The notes: generated from the sequence alone by a model not told the origin. Shown: positions 52,569 to 62,096, counted from the first letter of the stretch. The stretch is 64,000 nt of DNA from Microbacterium sp. CSI-V (GCF_001984105.1 NZ_MTQM01000009.1:1302001-1366000), one strand, 5' to 3'. Made by a program: numbers and translations.

Positions 52569-53959
52569 CGCTTCACGAAATCGACCTGCAGACCGACCTC
52601 CAGGCGAAAGCCCGCGACCACCTCTGGATGCACTTCGCCCGCCAGTCCGTGATGACCGAAGGACCCGGCGTCCCGATCATCGTCAAGGGCGAGGGGCACC
52701 ACATCTGGGATGCCGCGGGCAAGCGCTACATCGACGGCCTCTCGGGCCTCTTCGTCGTCAACGCCGGCCACGGCCGCCGCCGCATCGCCCAGGCCGCCGC
52801 GAAGCAGGCCGAGGAGCTCGCGTTCTTCCCGCTGTGGTCCTACGCCCACCCGGCCGCGATCGAGCTCGCCGACCGCATCGCCCACCTGGCCCCCGGCGAC
52901 CTCAATCACGTCTTCTTCTCCACCGGCGGAGGCGAGGCCGTCGAGACGGCGTTCAAGCTCGCCAAGCAGTACTGGAAGACCCAGGGGAAGCCCACCAAGC
53001 ACAAGGTCATCTCCCGCGCGATCGCCTACCACGGCACCACGCAGGGCGCCCTCGCCATCACCGGTCTCCCCGTGATGAAGCACATGTTCGAACCCGTCAC
53101 CCCCGGCGGCTTCCGCGTGCCGAACACGAACTACTACCGCGCCGCGGAGTCCGGCTTCGGCGGCGGGACGCCCGAGGAGTTCGGCCTGTGGGCGGCGGAC
53201 CGCATCGAGCAGATGATCCAGTTCGAGGGTCCCGAGACCGTCGCCGCGGTGTTCCTCGAGCCCGTGCAGAACGCCGGCGGCTGCTTCCCGGCGCCCGCCG
53301 GGTACTTCCAGCGCGTGCGCGAGATCTGCGACAAGTACGACGTGCTCCTCGTCAGCGACGAGGTCATCTGCGCGTTCGGCCGGCTCGGCTACTACTTCGG
53401 CGCCGAGGCCTACGACTACCAGCCCGACATGATCACGTTCGCCAAGGCCGTGACCAGCGGCTACTCGCCGCTGGGCGGCACGATCGTCAGCGATCGCGTG
53501 TACGAGCCGTTCGCGCACGGCGACGCGTCGTTCCCGCACGGCTACACCTTCGGCGGCCACCCCGTGTCCTCCGCCGTCGCGATGGAGAACCTCGACGTGT
53601 TCGAGGAGGAGGGGCTGCTGGAGAACGTCCGCGCCAACTCCCCCGTCTTCCGCTCGACGCTGGAGAAGCTGCTCGACCTGCCCATCGTCGGCGACGTCCG
53701 CGGCGACGGCTACTTCTTCGGCATCGAGCTCGTCAAGGACAAGACCACCAAGGAGACCTTCGACGACGACGAATCCGAGCGCCTGCTGCGCGGCTTCCTG
53801 TCGAAGGCGCTGTACGACGCAGGTCTCTACTGCCGCGCGGACGACCGGGGCGACCCCGTCATCCAGCTCGCTCCGCCGCTCACGATCGGCCCGTCCGAGT
53901 TCGACGAGATCGAGCAGATCCTGCGCTCGACGCTCACCGAGGCCTGGACGCGCCTCTGA
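52565..53959 (+). CDS. Class III aminotransferase (putrescine/beta-alanine-pyruvate type)
   Basis: A 464-aa omega-aminotransferase. PLP Lys294 in TFAKAVTSGYSPLGG, Asp in VSDEVICAFGRLG, phosphate motif STGGGEAVETAFKLAKQY, and the N-terminal DHLWMHFARQS typical of beta-alanine/putrescine-pyruvate enzymes. It makes malonate semialdehyde or 4-aminobutanal. ATG at 52565 overlaps the Lrp stop. Followed by a terminator, then the APC permease. Confidence 0.92.
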   Translation: MTLHEIDLQTDLQAKARDHLWMHFARQSVMTEGPGVPIIVKGEGHHIWDAAGKRYIDGLSGLFVVNAGHGRRRIAQAAAKQAEELAFFPLWSYAHPAAIELADRIAHLAPGDLNHVFFSTGGGEAVETAFKLAKQYWKTQGKPTKHKVISRAIAYHGTTQGALAITGLPVMKHMFEPVTPGGFRVPNTNYYRAAESGFGGGTPEEFGLWAADRIEQMIQFEGPETVAAVFLEPVQNAGGCFPAPAGYFQRVREICDKYDVLLVSDEVICAFGRLGYYFGAEAYDYQPDMITFAKAVTSGYSPLGGTIVSDRVYEPFAHGDASFPHGYTFGGHPVSSAVAMENLDVFEEEGLLENVRANSPVFRSTLEKLLDLPIVGDVRGDGYFFGIELVKDKTTKETFDDDESERLLRGFLSKALYDAGLYCRADDRGDPVIQLAPPLTIGPSEFDEIEQILRSTLTEAWTRL

Positions 53960-53965
53960 CCCGCG

Positions 53966-54000
53966 AAGCGGATGCCGCCCCACCCCGGCGGCATCCGCTT
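53966..54000. terminator. Terminator after the aminotransferase
   Basis: 14-bp perfect stem AAGCGGATGCCGCC with complement and a 7-nt loop, followed by a T/C-rich stretch. Arms contain the GGATGCC/GGCATCC heptamer. It may partly separate the aminotransferase from the permease. Confidence 0.8.
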
Positions 54001-54104
54001 CTTCCTCCCCCGCCCCCACCCGGAGCGGTGCACCCGAAGCTCCACCCGACATCATCCGCTCGGTCGGATCCGCCCGATCCCGACCCGCCCCTCTAGGAGA
54101 AGCC

Positions 54105-55532
54105 ACGAACGAGAAGATCGGCGCCACGCAGGCGCCCGCGTCCAGCTCGGGAGCCAAGCTCGCCCGCACCCTCGGCCTGTGGTCGATCGTGGGCCTCGGC
54201 CTGGGCTACATGACCCCGACCGTCGTTTTCGACACCTTCGGCCTCGTCGCCGAGGAGACCAACAACGTCGTCCCCGCGGCCTACGCCGTGGCGCTCGTCG
54301 TGCTGGTGTTCACCGCCATCAGCTACGGCAAGATGGTCCGCGTCATCCCGAGTGCAGGATCCGCCTACACCTACGCCCGCGAGTCGATCCACCCCGGCGT
54401 CGGGTTCGTCGTCGGGTGGACGGCCCTCATCGACTACATGCTGCTGCCGATGGTCAACGCCCTCATCCTGCGCAGCTACATGGAGGCGCTCTTCCCCGAC
54501 ATCCCGGGCTGGATCTGGGTCGTCGTCTTCACCGCCGGCGTCACGGGCGTCATCTACCTCACGATGCGCGGCACCTCGAACGTCAACATGATCCTGCTGG
54601 TGTTCTCGATCCTCGTGATGACGGTGTTCGTCGTGATGGTCGCGGTGCAGCTCGTGGGCGGCGCGGGGGCCGGTACGGTCGTGTCCCTCGCCCCCTTCGC
54701 CCACAGCGAGGTGCAGTTCGGCGCGGTGCTGGCCGGAGCCACCATCGTGTGCTTCTCCTTCATCGGGTTCGACGCGGTGTCGATGTACTCGGAAGAGGCG
54801 AAGTCGCCGAAGATCATGCCCCGCGCGATCCTGCTGACCCTCGTGGCCGGTGGCGCGATCTTCCTCGTGGCGTCGTACTTCACGCAGCTGCGCTTCCCCG
54901 ACTCCGCCGCCTTCCCGCCGGAGGCGATCGAGAACAGCACGCTGCCCGAGATCGGCGTCCAGGTCGGCGGCCCGGTGCTGCAGGCCGTGCTCACCGCGGC
55001 CGGCTTCGCCGCGACGCTCGCGTCCTGGCTGGCCTCCCACGCCTCGGTCTCGCGCATGCTGATGGTGATGGGCCGCAACAACGTGCTCCCCCGTCGGATC
55101 TTCGGTTTCATCAACCCGAAGACGCACACCCCGACGCTTTCGATCATCATCGTGGGCGTGGTGAGCCTCCTGGCCATCGCGTTCACGCTCGAGCAGATCG
55201 CGGCCTACATCAACTACGGCGCGCTCATCGCGTTCACCTTCGTCAACATCTCGGTGATCGCCTGGTTCGCCATCCGCAAGGGCCTGCGCAAGACGCCGGG
55301 AGACATCTTCCGGTACATCGTGATGCCCGCGATCGGCATGCTGCTCACGGGCCTCCTGTGGGTGAACCTCGACATGCACGCACTGATCGGCGGTCTCATC
55401 TGGACCAGCATCGGCGTCGTGTACCTGATCGTCCTGACGCGCGGCTTCAAGCGGCCGATCGCCTCGTTCGACGAGAACCAGCCGGTCACCGGGGTCAACA
55501 AGACCGTCCCCGGTCCGCGCTCGGAGATCTGA
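54105..55532 (+). CDS. APC-family amino acid/polyamine permease, apparent ACG start
   Basis: A 475-aa permease with about twelve transmembrane segments: first helix LGLWSIVGLGLGYMTPTVVF, then SAGSAYTYARESIHPGVGF and FIGFDAVSMYSEEAKSP, hallmarks of the APC superfamily. No in-frame ATG, GTG or TTG precedes the first helix. The frame is open to ACG 54105, which sits five bases after AGGAG, giving a normal N-terminal tail (NEKIGATQAPASSSGAKLAR). The next in-frame GTG (54189) lies inside helix 1. Function: uptake of an amine or amino acid for the neighbouring aminotransferases. Confidence 0.87.
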   Translation, partial: TNEKIGATQAPASSSGAKLARTLGLWSIVGLGLGYMTPTVVFDTFGLVAEETNNVVPAAYAVALVVLVFTAISYGKMVRVIPSAGSAYTYARESIHPGVGFVVGWTALIDYMLLPMVNALILRSYMEALFPDIPGWIWVVVFTAGVTGVIYLTMRGTSNVNMILLVFSILVMTVFVVMVAVQLVGGAGAGTVVSLAPFAHSEVQFGAVLAGATIVCFSFIGFDAVSMYSEEAKSPKIMPRAILLTLVAGGAIFLVASYFTQLRFPDSAAFPPEAIENSTLPEIGVQVGGPVLQAVLTAAGFAATLASWLASHASVSRMLMVMGRNNVLPRRIFGFINPKTHTPTLSIIIVGVVSLLAIAFTLEQIAAYINYGALIAFTFVNISVIAWFAIRKGLRKTPGDIFRYIVMPAIGMLLTGLLWVNLDMHALIGGLIWTSIGVVYLIVLTRGFKRPIASFDENQPVTGVNKTVPGPRSEI

Positions 55533-55545
55533 CCCGCATCGCCTG

Positions 55546-55584
55546 GGCCGCGGCATCCGTTCCTTCGGGAGGGATGCCGCGGCC
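55546..55584. terminator. Terminator after the APC permease
   Basis: 13-bp stem GGCCGCGGCATCC with complement at 55572-55584, just past the permease stop. The loop TTCGGG region adds a few pairs. Confidence 0.75.
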
Positions 55585-55623
55585 TTCCCGTTGCGCGGTG
55601 CACGTGCGGCGTAGCCTGCTGCG

Positions 55624-56148
55624 GTGAGTGCGCGCACCTGGACCCTGGACGTCGGCGGGATCGCCCGTGAAGAGCTGGTCGGGCAGCTCGATGCCGCCGG
55701 CATCCGACGCAATCCGTATGCCGAGGTACTGCTGGCCGACCCCGTGTTCGACACCCGCTCCGCGGAGACCGTCGACATCATCGAGCGTTCGGTCGCAGAC
55801 CTCGGTCTCGCGGACGGGGGCACGCTCGCGCAGGTGCATTCCGCGGCGGAGGCGAACGGCCTCGCGCTGTGCCCGCCCGACACCGCCCCGTACCTGCGCC
55901 TGGTGTGGCTCGACCAGGAGGTCGCTCCCGACAGCATCCTCAGCACCGGTCGCGCGCCCACCGCGTCGCTGCAGGTCGCCACCCCCGCGCTGCGCGCGGA
56001 CCACGACTATCCGAGGGGCTTCTACCTGCGCGTCATCGACGGTGAGCCGTGGCTGCGCGGCTTCCGGTGCGACGACGAGTACGTCGCGGGGCCGGGCGAG
56101 CGACTGGCGTTCCGGGTGCCCCGGGGCCTCAGCGCTCGAACGGGGTGA
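55624..56148 (+). CDS. Protein of unknown function
   Basis: A 174-aa soluble protein with GTG start at 55624. I do not recognise a named domain. Visible segments: LDVGGIAREELVGQLDAAGI, an NPYAEVLLADPVF motif, LCPPDTAPYLRLVWLDQ and a C-terminal DYPRGFYLRVIDGEPWLRGF that looks beta-rich. Its last 20 bases overlap the convergent XRE-cupin gene tail to tail. No signal peptide or membrane segment. Confidence 0.75.
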   Translation: MSARTWTLDVGGIAREELVGQLDAAGIRRNPYAEVLLADPVFDTRSAETVDIIERSVADLGLADGGTLAQVHSAAEANGLALCPPDTAPYLRLVWLDQEVAPDSILSTGRAPTASLQVATPALRADHDYPRGFYLRVIDGEPWLRGFRCDDEYVAGPGERLAFRVPRGLSARTG

Positions 56149-56722
56149 CCGCGCCCAGCACCACGGTTTCGCCGTCGTGTCCGTTCGCCCACCAGTGCGG
56201 GGCCGAGCAGCCGTAGGTGACGGTGTCGCCGGCGTGCAGTTCGACCCGCCGATCCGACTGGCACACGACTAGCACGCCGGACTCGACGGTCACCGTCTCG
56301 GTGCCGATGTGGCGGAACGGGCTGGCCTCGTTCGTGAAGCCGGGCGGCAGCGTCGAGCGGATCAGCTGGAGCATCGACTCCCCGCGCGGTGTCAGCAGCT
56401 CGCGCTCGGCGCGCTGGTGCGGCGGGGCGTCCGCGGCCACCGGCATGATGTGCCGCTTCGCGCGCGTCACGACCGCCAGAGGCACCGCCGGCTCGTCGAG
56501 CAACTGGGTGACCGGGATGCCGAGGGCCCCGGCGAGCCGTTGGAGCGACTGCAGCGACGGGTTGCCGAGGCCGCGCTCCAGCTGGCTGACGAGGCCGAAG
56601 CTCACCCCGGCCTTCTCCGACAGCGCCTGCACGCTCAAGCCGAGCCGCTTGCGGGCGTCGCGCACCGCGGCGCCGAGGGTCTCGACGGTGCGCTGCTCGT
56701 CGGCATCCGTGGCTCGTGTCAT
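56129..56722 (-). CDS. XRE-family regulator with C-terminal cupin
   Basis: A 197-aa regulator: HTH_3 domain (VRDARKRLGLSVQALSEKAG ... SFGLVSQLERGLGNPS, residues 18-55) plus a C-terminal cupin (EASPFRHIGTETVTVESG, LHAGDTVTYGCSAPHWW). Such MsmR/PuuR-like proteins sense amino acids, polyamines or peptides. Start ATG 56722. It lies just downstream of the peptide ABC operon on the same strand and is its best candidate regulator. Confidence 0.9.
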   Translation of the reverse strand: MTRATDADEQRTVETLGAAVRDARKRLGLSVQALSEKAGVSFGLVSQLERGLGNPSLQSLQRLAGALGIPVTQLLDEPAVPLAVVTRAKRHIMPVAADAPPHQRAERELLTPRGESMLQLIRSTLPPGFTNEASPFRHIGTETVTVESGVLVVCQSDRRVELHAGDTVTYGCSAPHWWANGHDGETVVLGAVTPFER

Positions 56723-56801
56723 GACCGTGTCAGCGTAGCGCCGTGGACGTGTGGCGCGCGCTCACGCGCGTGTGGCGCCCTCCCCCGCTCCACCCCACCG
56801 T

Positions 56802-56858
56802 TGACTTCGGGGGAATGCACGTCAGCGGGGGCAGCCGACGTACGTTCGCCCGAAGTCA
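56802..56858. repeat. Family D hairpin element
   Basis: Nested inverted repeat: outer arms TGACTTCGGG (56802-56811) and CCCGAAGTCA (56849-56858), inner ACGTC/GACGT. It fills the gap between the XRE and ABC-ATPase genes. Only one copy is seen in this window; it could serve as terminator of the peptide operon. Confidence 0.72.
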
Positions 56859-56864
56859 GCGGGA

Positions 56865-58490
56865 TCACGAACGCACCCGCGGGCCGTCGGGCGGCACCGC
56901 GGCCAGCAGATCGCGCGTGTACTCCTGCCGCGGGTGCGCGAACAGCTCGGCCGCAGGAGCCGTCTCGACCACCTTCCCGTCGCGAAGCACCACGACGTCA
57001 TGGCTCATCTGCTGCACGATCGCGAGATCGTGCGCGATGAAGAGGTACGTCAGCCCCTGCTCGACCTGCAGACGCCGGAGCAGGGCGAGCACGCGGGCCT
57101 GCACCGAAACGTCGAGGGAGGCCGTCGCCTCGTCGAGGATGACCAGCTCGGGCTCGAGCGCGAGCGCGCGCGCGATCGACACTCGCTGACGCTGCCCGCC
57201 CGACAACTCGTGCGGGTAACGCTCGGCGAACGCGGGGTCGAGGTCGACGAGCTCCAGGAGCTCCCGCACGCGGGCGGCGCGGGCGGCGGGGGTCGAACCG
57301 CCGAGGCGGTGCACGCGCAGCGGTTCGACGATCGCGTCGGCGACGGTGCGACGCGGGTCGATGGAGGCGAACGGGTCCTGGAACACCATGGCGATGCGCC
57401 GACGGTCGCGACGCTTCGCGCGAAGCGCGTCGCGGACGCCCTCGCCCTCGGCATCCGCCAGGGTCGCGGTCCCGGCGTGCGGGGCCACGAGCCCCGTCAA
57501 GGCGTTCGCGATCGTCGATTTCCCCGACCCCGACTCCCCCACCAGGGCGAGGGTCGTCCCGCGGCGCACCGTGAACGACACGTCGTCGACAGCGTGCACG
57601 GTACGCCGACCTGCGGGCGTCTGCACGACGAAGCGCACGTCCAGACCGGAGACGGCGAGGAGCGCAGCCGCGCCGGGCTCGGGCGTCGGACCGGATCCGG
57701 CGACCACGCGCGGACGCGCCGCGAGCAGCTCCTTCGTGTAGGCGTGCTGCGGATCGGCGTAGACGTCGAGGAGCGGTCGCTGCTCGACGGCCTCGCCGTG
57801 GCGCAGCACCAGAACATCGTCGGCGACCTGACCGATCACCCCGAGGTCGTGACTGATCCAGACCACCGCGGTCCCGCGGTCGCGCTGCAACTGCTGCACG
57901 AGGTCGATGATCTGCGCCTGGGTGGTGACGTCGAGCGCGGTGGTCGGCTCATCGGCGACGAGGAGGGCGGGGTCGCACGCGAGGGCGATCGCGATCATGA
58001 CGCGCTGGCGTTGACCGCCCGAGAACTGGTGCGGGTACGCGTCGACACGGACCGCCGGGTCCGGGATGCCGACGGCCTCCAGCAGCGCGATGGCTCGGGC
58101 GTGCGCGGCCCGACGCGACAGGCCGCGGTGCGCCTCCAGCGACTCGGCGATCTGCCGCCCGACCGTCAGATAAGGGTTCAGGGAAGTCGACGGGTCCTGG
58201 AAGACGAACCCGACCGCGTCGCCGTGCACCGAGCGCAGCACGCGGTCCGACGCTCCCACGAGCTCGACGCCCCGGGCATCCGGGTCCGTGCGCAGAACGC
58301 TGGAGCCGTCGACCCGTCGCCCGGGGGCATCGATGAGGCCGGTCGCCGCGAGCACCGTCAACGACTTGCCCGAGCCCGACTCGCCCACGATGCCGAGGGT
58401 CTGACCCCGGTCCACCGAGAAGTCGAGCCCTCGGACGATCGACGTCTCGCCGATCGCGACGCGGAGATCCCGCACCTCCAGGACGCTCAT
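56865..58490 (-). CDS. Peptide ABC transporter, fused double ATPase (DppD-DppF type)
   Basis: A 541-aa protein with two complete ABC ATPase domains (about 1-260 and 280-535). Each has Walker A GESGSGKS, a signature ([18 protein letters not shown]) and Walker B ([16 protein letters not shown]). The C-terminal peptide-transporter extension motif is visible between domains. In many actinobacteria DppD and DppF are fused like this. ATG 58490 overlaps the permease stop (ATGA). Powers the importer formed by the two permeases upstream. Confidence 0.93.
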   Translation of the reverse strand: MSVLEVRDLRVAIGETSIVRGLDFSVDRGQTLGIVGESGSGKSLTVLAATGLIDAPGRRVDGSSVLRTDPDARGVELVGASDRVLRSVHGDAVGFVFQDPSTSLNPYLTVGRQIAESLEAHRGLSRRAAHARAIALLEAVGIPDPAVRVDAYPHQFSGGQRQRVMIAIALACDPALLVADEPTTALDVTTQAQIIDLVQQLQRDRGTAVVWISHDLGVIGQVADDVLVLRHGEAVEQRPLLDVYADPQHAYTKELLAARPRVVAGSGPTPEPGAAALLAVSGLDVRFVVQTPAGRRTVHAVDDVSFTVRRGTTLALVGESGSGKSTIANALTGLVAPHAGTATLADAEGEGVRDALRAKRRDRRRIAMVFQDPFASIDPRRTVADAIVEPLRVHRLGGSTPAARAARVRELLELVDLDPAFAERYPHELSGGQRQRVSIARALALEPELVILDEATASLDVSVQARVLALLRRLQVEQGLTYLFIAHDLAIVQQMSHDVVVLRDGKVVETAPAAELFAHPRQEYTRDLLAAVPPDGPRVRS

Positions 58491-59458
58491 GGCCGCACCT
58501 CCGTGCTGATCGTGTCCCGCCGGAGGCGCGGCGGCCCGTTACGGCGACGCTCCCCCCGCCGTGCTTCGATGATCGTGCGCTGGCGCGGATCGAGGCCGTC
58601 GCGCAGACCGTCGCCGAGCAGGTTGAAGGCCAGCGCCGTGACGAAGATCGCCGCGCCGGGGAACACGCTCATCCACCACGCCTGGGCGAGGAAACCCTGA
58701 GCGGTGAAGAGCATGCCTCCCCATGACGGGGACGGTGGCTGGATGCCGAGCCCGAGGAACGACAGGGCGGCCTCCGAGAGGATCGCGAACGCGAGCGACA
58801 GCGAGGTCTGGACGACGATCGGACCGCCGATGTTCGGCAGCACGTGCCGGAGCAGGATGGATGCCGGAGGCGTGCCCATCGTGCGCGACACCTGCACGAA
58901 CGGCGAGGAGCGGAGCGCCAGCGTGCTGGCCCGGGCGACGCGGGCGAAGATCGGCGTGTAGACGACGCCGATCGCGATCGTCGTGGTGAGCGCCCCCGGC
59001 TCGAAGATCGCGATGATCGCCAGGGCCAGAAGCAGCACCGGGAAAGCGAACATGACGTCGACGACGCGCATGAGCACCGCGTCGGCCCACCCGCCCGCGT
59101 AGCCCGCGACGACGCCGAGCACGAGCCCCAGGACGAGCGCGATCGTCACGGCGGAGACGGCGATCGTGAGCGAGGTGGAACCGGCGAGCAGCACCCGCGA
59201 GAACACGTCGCGGCCGAGTTCGTCGGTCCCGAACCAGTGCGCGGGGCTCGGCGGCGTCAGCGCGTTGGCGACGTCGATCTGGTTGACCCCGTACGGCGCG
59301 ATCCACGGCGCCAGCACGGCCGCGAGGACGACGATCGCCAGGACGACGGCCGCGGCCACCGTCAGCGGATTGCTCGCGAGCAGACGCCAGGACGCCACGC
59401 GCCCGGGGGCGGGGGCGGAGGCGACAGCGGGCCCGGGGGTGGGTTCGACGGAGCTCAT
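58487..59458 (-). CDS. Peptide ABC transporter permease (DppC type)
   Basis: A 323-aa permease with about six transmembrane helices. The HWFGTDELGRDVFSRVLLAG motif of the OppC/DppC family follows the first helix, and the EAA-like loop is near RTMGTPPASILLRHVLPN. ATG 59458 overlaps the DppB-type permease stop (ATGA). A basic C-terminal tail (ARRGERRRNGPPRLRR) is present. Confidence 0.92.
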   Translation of the reverse strand: MSSVEPTPGPAVASAPAPGRVASWRLLASNPLTVAAAVVLAIVVLAAVLAPWIAPYGVNQIDVANALTPPSPAHWFGTDELGRDVFSRVLLAGSTSLTIAVSAVTIALVLGLVLGVVAGYAGGWADAVLMRVVDVMFAFPVLLLALAIIAIFEPGALTTTIAIGVVYTPIFARVARASTLALRSSPFVQVSRTMGTPPASILLRHVLPNIGGPIVVQTSLSLAFAILSEAALSFLGLGIQPPSPSWGGMLFTAQGFLAQAWWMSVFPGAAIFVTALAFNLLGDGLRDGLDPRQRTIIEARRGERRRNGPPRLRRDTISTEVRP

Positions 59459-60420
59459 GCGGCACGGATCCTCGGGTCGACGGCGGCGTACAGCACGTCC
59501 ACGATCAGGTTGACGACGATGAACATCACGGCCACCAGCAGCACCGCGCCCTGGATGAGCGGGTAATCGCGCGCGGCGACGGCGTCGTACACGAGACGAC
59601 CGAGGCCCGGCCAGGCGAAGACCACCTCGACCACGATGACGCCGCCGAGGATCGTGGCCAACTGGATGCCGGCGATCGTCAGCACCGGAACGAGGGCTCC
59701 CCGCACGATGTGGCGAGACACGACCACGCGGCGGGGCAGCCCCTTCGACACCGCGGTGCGGATGTATCCCGACGAGGCGACGTCGATGACGGCGGCACGG
59801 ATGTAGCGCGTCATGATCGCCCCGGCGACGAGGCCGACGGTGAGCCCCGGCAAGGTCACCTGGCGTGCCCACCCCGCCGGATCCTCGGCGAAGGCGACGT
59901 ACCCGCTGGCCGGGAACAGACCCAGCGTGACGGAGAAGAGCGAGATGAGGAGCAGGCCCAGCCAGAAGTCCGGCACGGAGACTCCGAACTGGCTCGTCAG
60001 CCGCACGATCACGTCGCTCATGCGCCCCTCGCGCAGCGCCGAGTACACCCCCGCGGGCACCGAGATCACGAGGGCGACCGCCAGTCCCACGAGCGCGAGC
60101 GAGATCGTGGCGGGCAGGCGCTGCAGCAGGGTGGTCGTCACCGGCTGACCGTTGCGGAAGCTGACGCCGAGGTCGCCGGTCACCGCGCGGGCCAGGTAGG
60201 AGAAGAACTGCTCGGGCACCGAGCGGTCGAGACCGGACGCCGAGCGGAGCGCCTCGTACGCTTCGGGCGTGTACCGGGTACCGAGCGCGAGGCGCACGGG
60301 GTCACCGGGCACGAGGTGCACGAGGGCGAACACGACGATCAGCACACCGAGCAGCACGACGGCCGACGACAGCAGCTGGAGGCCCAGGAAGCGCAGCATC
60401 TGCGCGGGGGCGATTCGCAC
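59455..60420 (-). CDS. Peptide ABC transporter permease (DppB type)
   Basis: A 321-aa permease with about six helices, the DppB/OppB family N-terminus and a conserved C-terminal EVVFAWPGLGRLVYDAV. The start is GTG 60420, chosen because AAGGAG lies seven bases upstream; longer in-frame N-termini would read through the hairpin region. Downstream of the binding-protein gene with a hairpin between. Confidence 0.92.
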   Translation of the reverse strand: MRIAPAQMLRFLGLQLLSSAVVLLGVLIVVFALVHLVPGDPVRLALGTRYTPEAYEALRSASGLDRSVPEQFFSYLARAVTGDLGVSFRNGQPVTTTLLQRLPATISLALVGLAVALVISVPAGVYSALREGRMSDVIVRLTSQFGVSVPDFWLGLLLISLFSVTLGLFPASGYVAFAEDPAGWARQVTLPGLTVGLVAGAIMTRYIRAAVIDVASSGYIRTAVSKGLPRRVVVSRHIVRGALVPVLTIAGIQLATILGGVIVVEVVFAWPGLGRLVYDAVAARDYPLIQGAVLLVAVMFIVVNLIVDVLYAAVDPRIRAA

Positions 60421-60486
60421 GGAGTCTCCTTGCTCGAGGCGGACGGGAAGGGCGGGAGAGACCGGGCCGGAGGGCCCGGGGCGGGA

Positions 60487-60519
60487 CCGCGGGGGCACCG
60501 GCACGCCGGACCCCCGCGG
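60487..60519. terminator. Hairpin between binding protein and permease genes
   Basis: Stem CCGCGGGGG / CCCCCGCGG (60487-60495 and 60511-60519) eight bases beyond the binding-protein stop. Such hairpins often allow more binding-protein mRNA than permease mRNA (partial termination or 3'-end protection). Confidence 0.65.
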
Positions 60520-60526
60520 CCTCTAA

Positions 60527-62056
60527 TCATTCGCTCAGTGAGACGCCGGCGAACCGGATCGCGCGGTCGGCACGCGTGTCGTACCCCGACACCTTGGGCG
60601 AATACACCTGCAGCACCGACGGGTTGTAGAGGTAGATGTAGCTGGCCTTGTCGGCGATGATCGTCGCCGCCTGGGCGTAGAGATCCTTGCGCGTCGCCGT
60701 GTCGGTTTCGACGCGACCGGCGTCGAGCAGGCGGTCGACCTCGGCATCCGAGAACTTCTGCGCGTTGCTGGCACCGTCGGTGTGGTGCTGCGAGTAGTAG
60801 AAGTCGTCGGGGTCGATGTTGCCGAGCCAGCCCATCATGAGCATGTCGAAGTTGCCGGAGTTCTGCTCGTCGAGCCACGTCGAGAAGTCGGGCTGGCGGA
60901 TGGACACCTGGATGCCGAGCGGTTCGAGTTCGGCGGCGATGATCTGCGCGGCCGTGACCGTCTCGGGGTAGTCGCTGGTGGCGAGGAGGTCCAGCGTGCC
61001 ACCGGTGTAGCCGGCCTCGGCCAACAGCGACTTCGCCTTGTCGAGGTCGGTGGAGTACTGGTCGTACTCGGTGTACCAGACGCTCTGCTTCGGGATGGCG
61101 AGCTGGTTGACCTCGGCCGTGCCGTAGCTGACGGCCTGAACGATGGCATCCCGGTCGATCGCGTACGCGATGGCCTGGCGGACCCGCACGTCGTTCCACG
61201 GGGCTTTCGCCTCGTTCAGGGCGAGGTACCAGTAGTCGCTCGACGGCGTCTGGCCGAGCGTGACCGAGCTGTCGCTCTTCAGCTGCTCGACCTGCTGGGG
61301 CGGGACCACGTCGGTCCAGTCGATGTCGCCGGCCTTGAGGGATGCCAGGGCGGTGGCGGGCTCGGAGATGAAGCGGTACTCCACTCCCCCGAGCTGGGGC
61401 GCGCCGCCCCAGTAGTCGGGGTTGGCCGTCAGCGTGATGTGGTCGCCGGCGACGTAGTCGCTGACGGAGAACGGTCCCGTGCCGACCGGCGCGGTGGTGA
61501 TCTCGCCCGACTCGACGTTGCTCTTCTCCACGATCGCCATGCCCTTGAACCCCCCGAGGTTCGACAGCAGGTTGGGTGTGGGCTGCGAGACCGTGATGAC
61601 GACGGTCGCGTCATCGGGGGCGGTGACGTCGGTGACCGTGGAGAACTTCCACGCGTTCGCGAGCTTCTCGTCAATGATGCGACGGTACGAGTAGACGACG
61701 TCTTCGCTCGTGAAGTCCGAGCCGTCCTGGAATTTCACCCCGTCGCGCAGCGTGAAGTTCCAGGTGAGCTGGTCGTCGCTGGTGGTCCAGCTCTCAGCGA
61801 GAGCGGGCTGCATCTCGAGGTTCTCGTCGGGCTGCACGAGCGTGTCGTAGACGTTCTCGAGCACCTCGAACGCGAAGTACGACGTCGTCTTCTGCGGGTC
61901 GAGCTGGTCGGGCTCGCCGCCGATGGCGGCGACGAGGGTCTGACCTGAACTGCCGTCGGAGCCGTCGATGTCGACGCTCTGACCGGCGGAGCAACCGGCG
62001 AGGGCGAGCGTCGCGGCGAGCGCGCCGGCGATGCCGAGGGTGATGCGCTGTTTCAT
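60527..62056 (-). CDS. Peptide/nickel-type ABC transporter substrate-binding lipoprotein
   Basis: A 509-aa family 5 extracellular solute-binding protein. Lipoprotein signal ending in lipobox LAGC (Cys about residue 22), then a Ser/Asp-rich linker, the family segment KFQDGSDFTSEDVVYSYRRI and YWYLALNEAKAPWNDVRVRQ. Start ATG 62056 lies before the signal peptide; an in-frame ATG ten codons earlier is possible. First gene of the operon binding protein-DppB-DppC-DppDF. Substrate probably peptides. Confidence 0.92.
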   Translation of the reverse strand: MKQRITLGIAGALAATLALAGCSAGQSVDIDGSDGSSGQTLVAAIGGEPDQLDPQKTTSYFAFEVLENVYDTLVQPDENLEMQPALAESWTTSDDQLTWNFTLRDGVKFQDGSDFTSEDVVYSYRRIIDEKLANAWKFSTVTDVTAPDDATVVITVSQPTPNLLSNLGGFKGMAIVEKSNVESGEITTAPVGTGPFSVSDYVAGDHITLTANPDYWGGAPQLGGVEYRFISEPATALASLKAGDIDWTDVVPPQQVEQLKSDSSVTLGQTPSSDYWYLALNEAKAPWNDVRVRQAIAYAIDRDAIVQAVSYGTAEVNQLAIPKQSVWYTEYDQYSTDLDKAKSLLAEAGYTGGTLDLLATSDYPETVTAAQIIAAELEPLGIQVSIRQPDFSTWLDEQNSGNFDMLMMGWLGNIDPDDFYYSQHHTDGASNAQKFSDAEVDRLLDAGRVETDTATRKDLYAQAATIIADKASYIYLYNPSVLQVYSPKVSGYDTRADRAIRFAGVSLSE

Positions 62057-62080
62057 GTGATGCCAATCGGGTGAGGTGTC

Positions 62081-62096
62081 CATCATTTAGATGATG
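62081..62096. promoter_or_regulatory. Palindromic operator candidate of the peptide operon / DUF1028 region
   Basis: CATCAT-TTAG-ATGATG, an AT-rich inverted repeat with perfect 6-bp arms, 25-40 bases upstream of the binding-protein start and between two divergent genes. It could be the site of the XRE-cupin regulator or another repressor. Confidence 0.55.
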
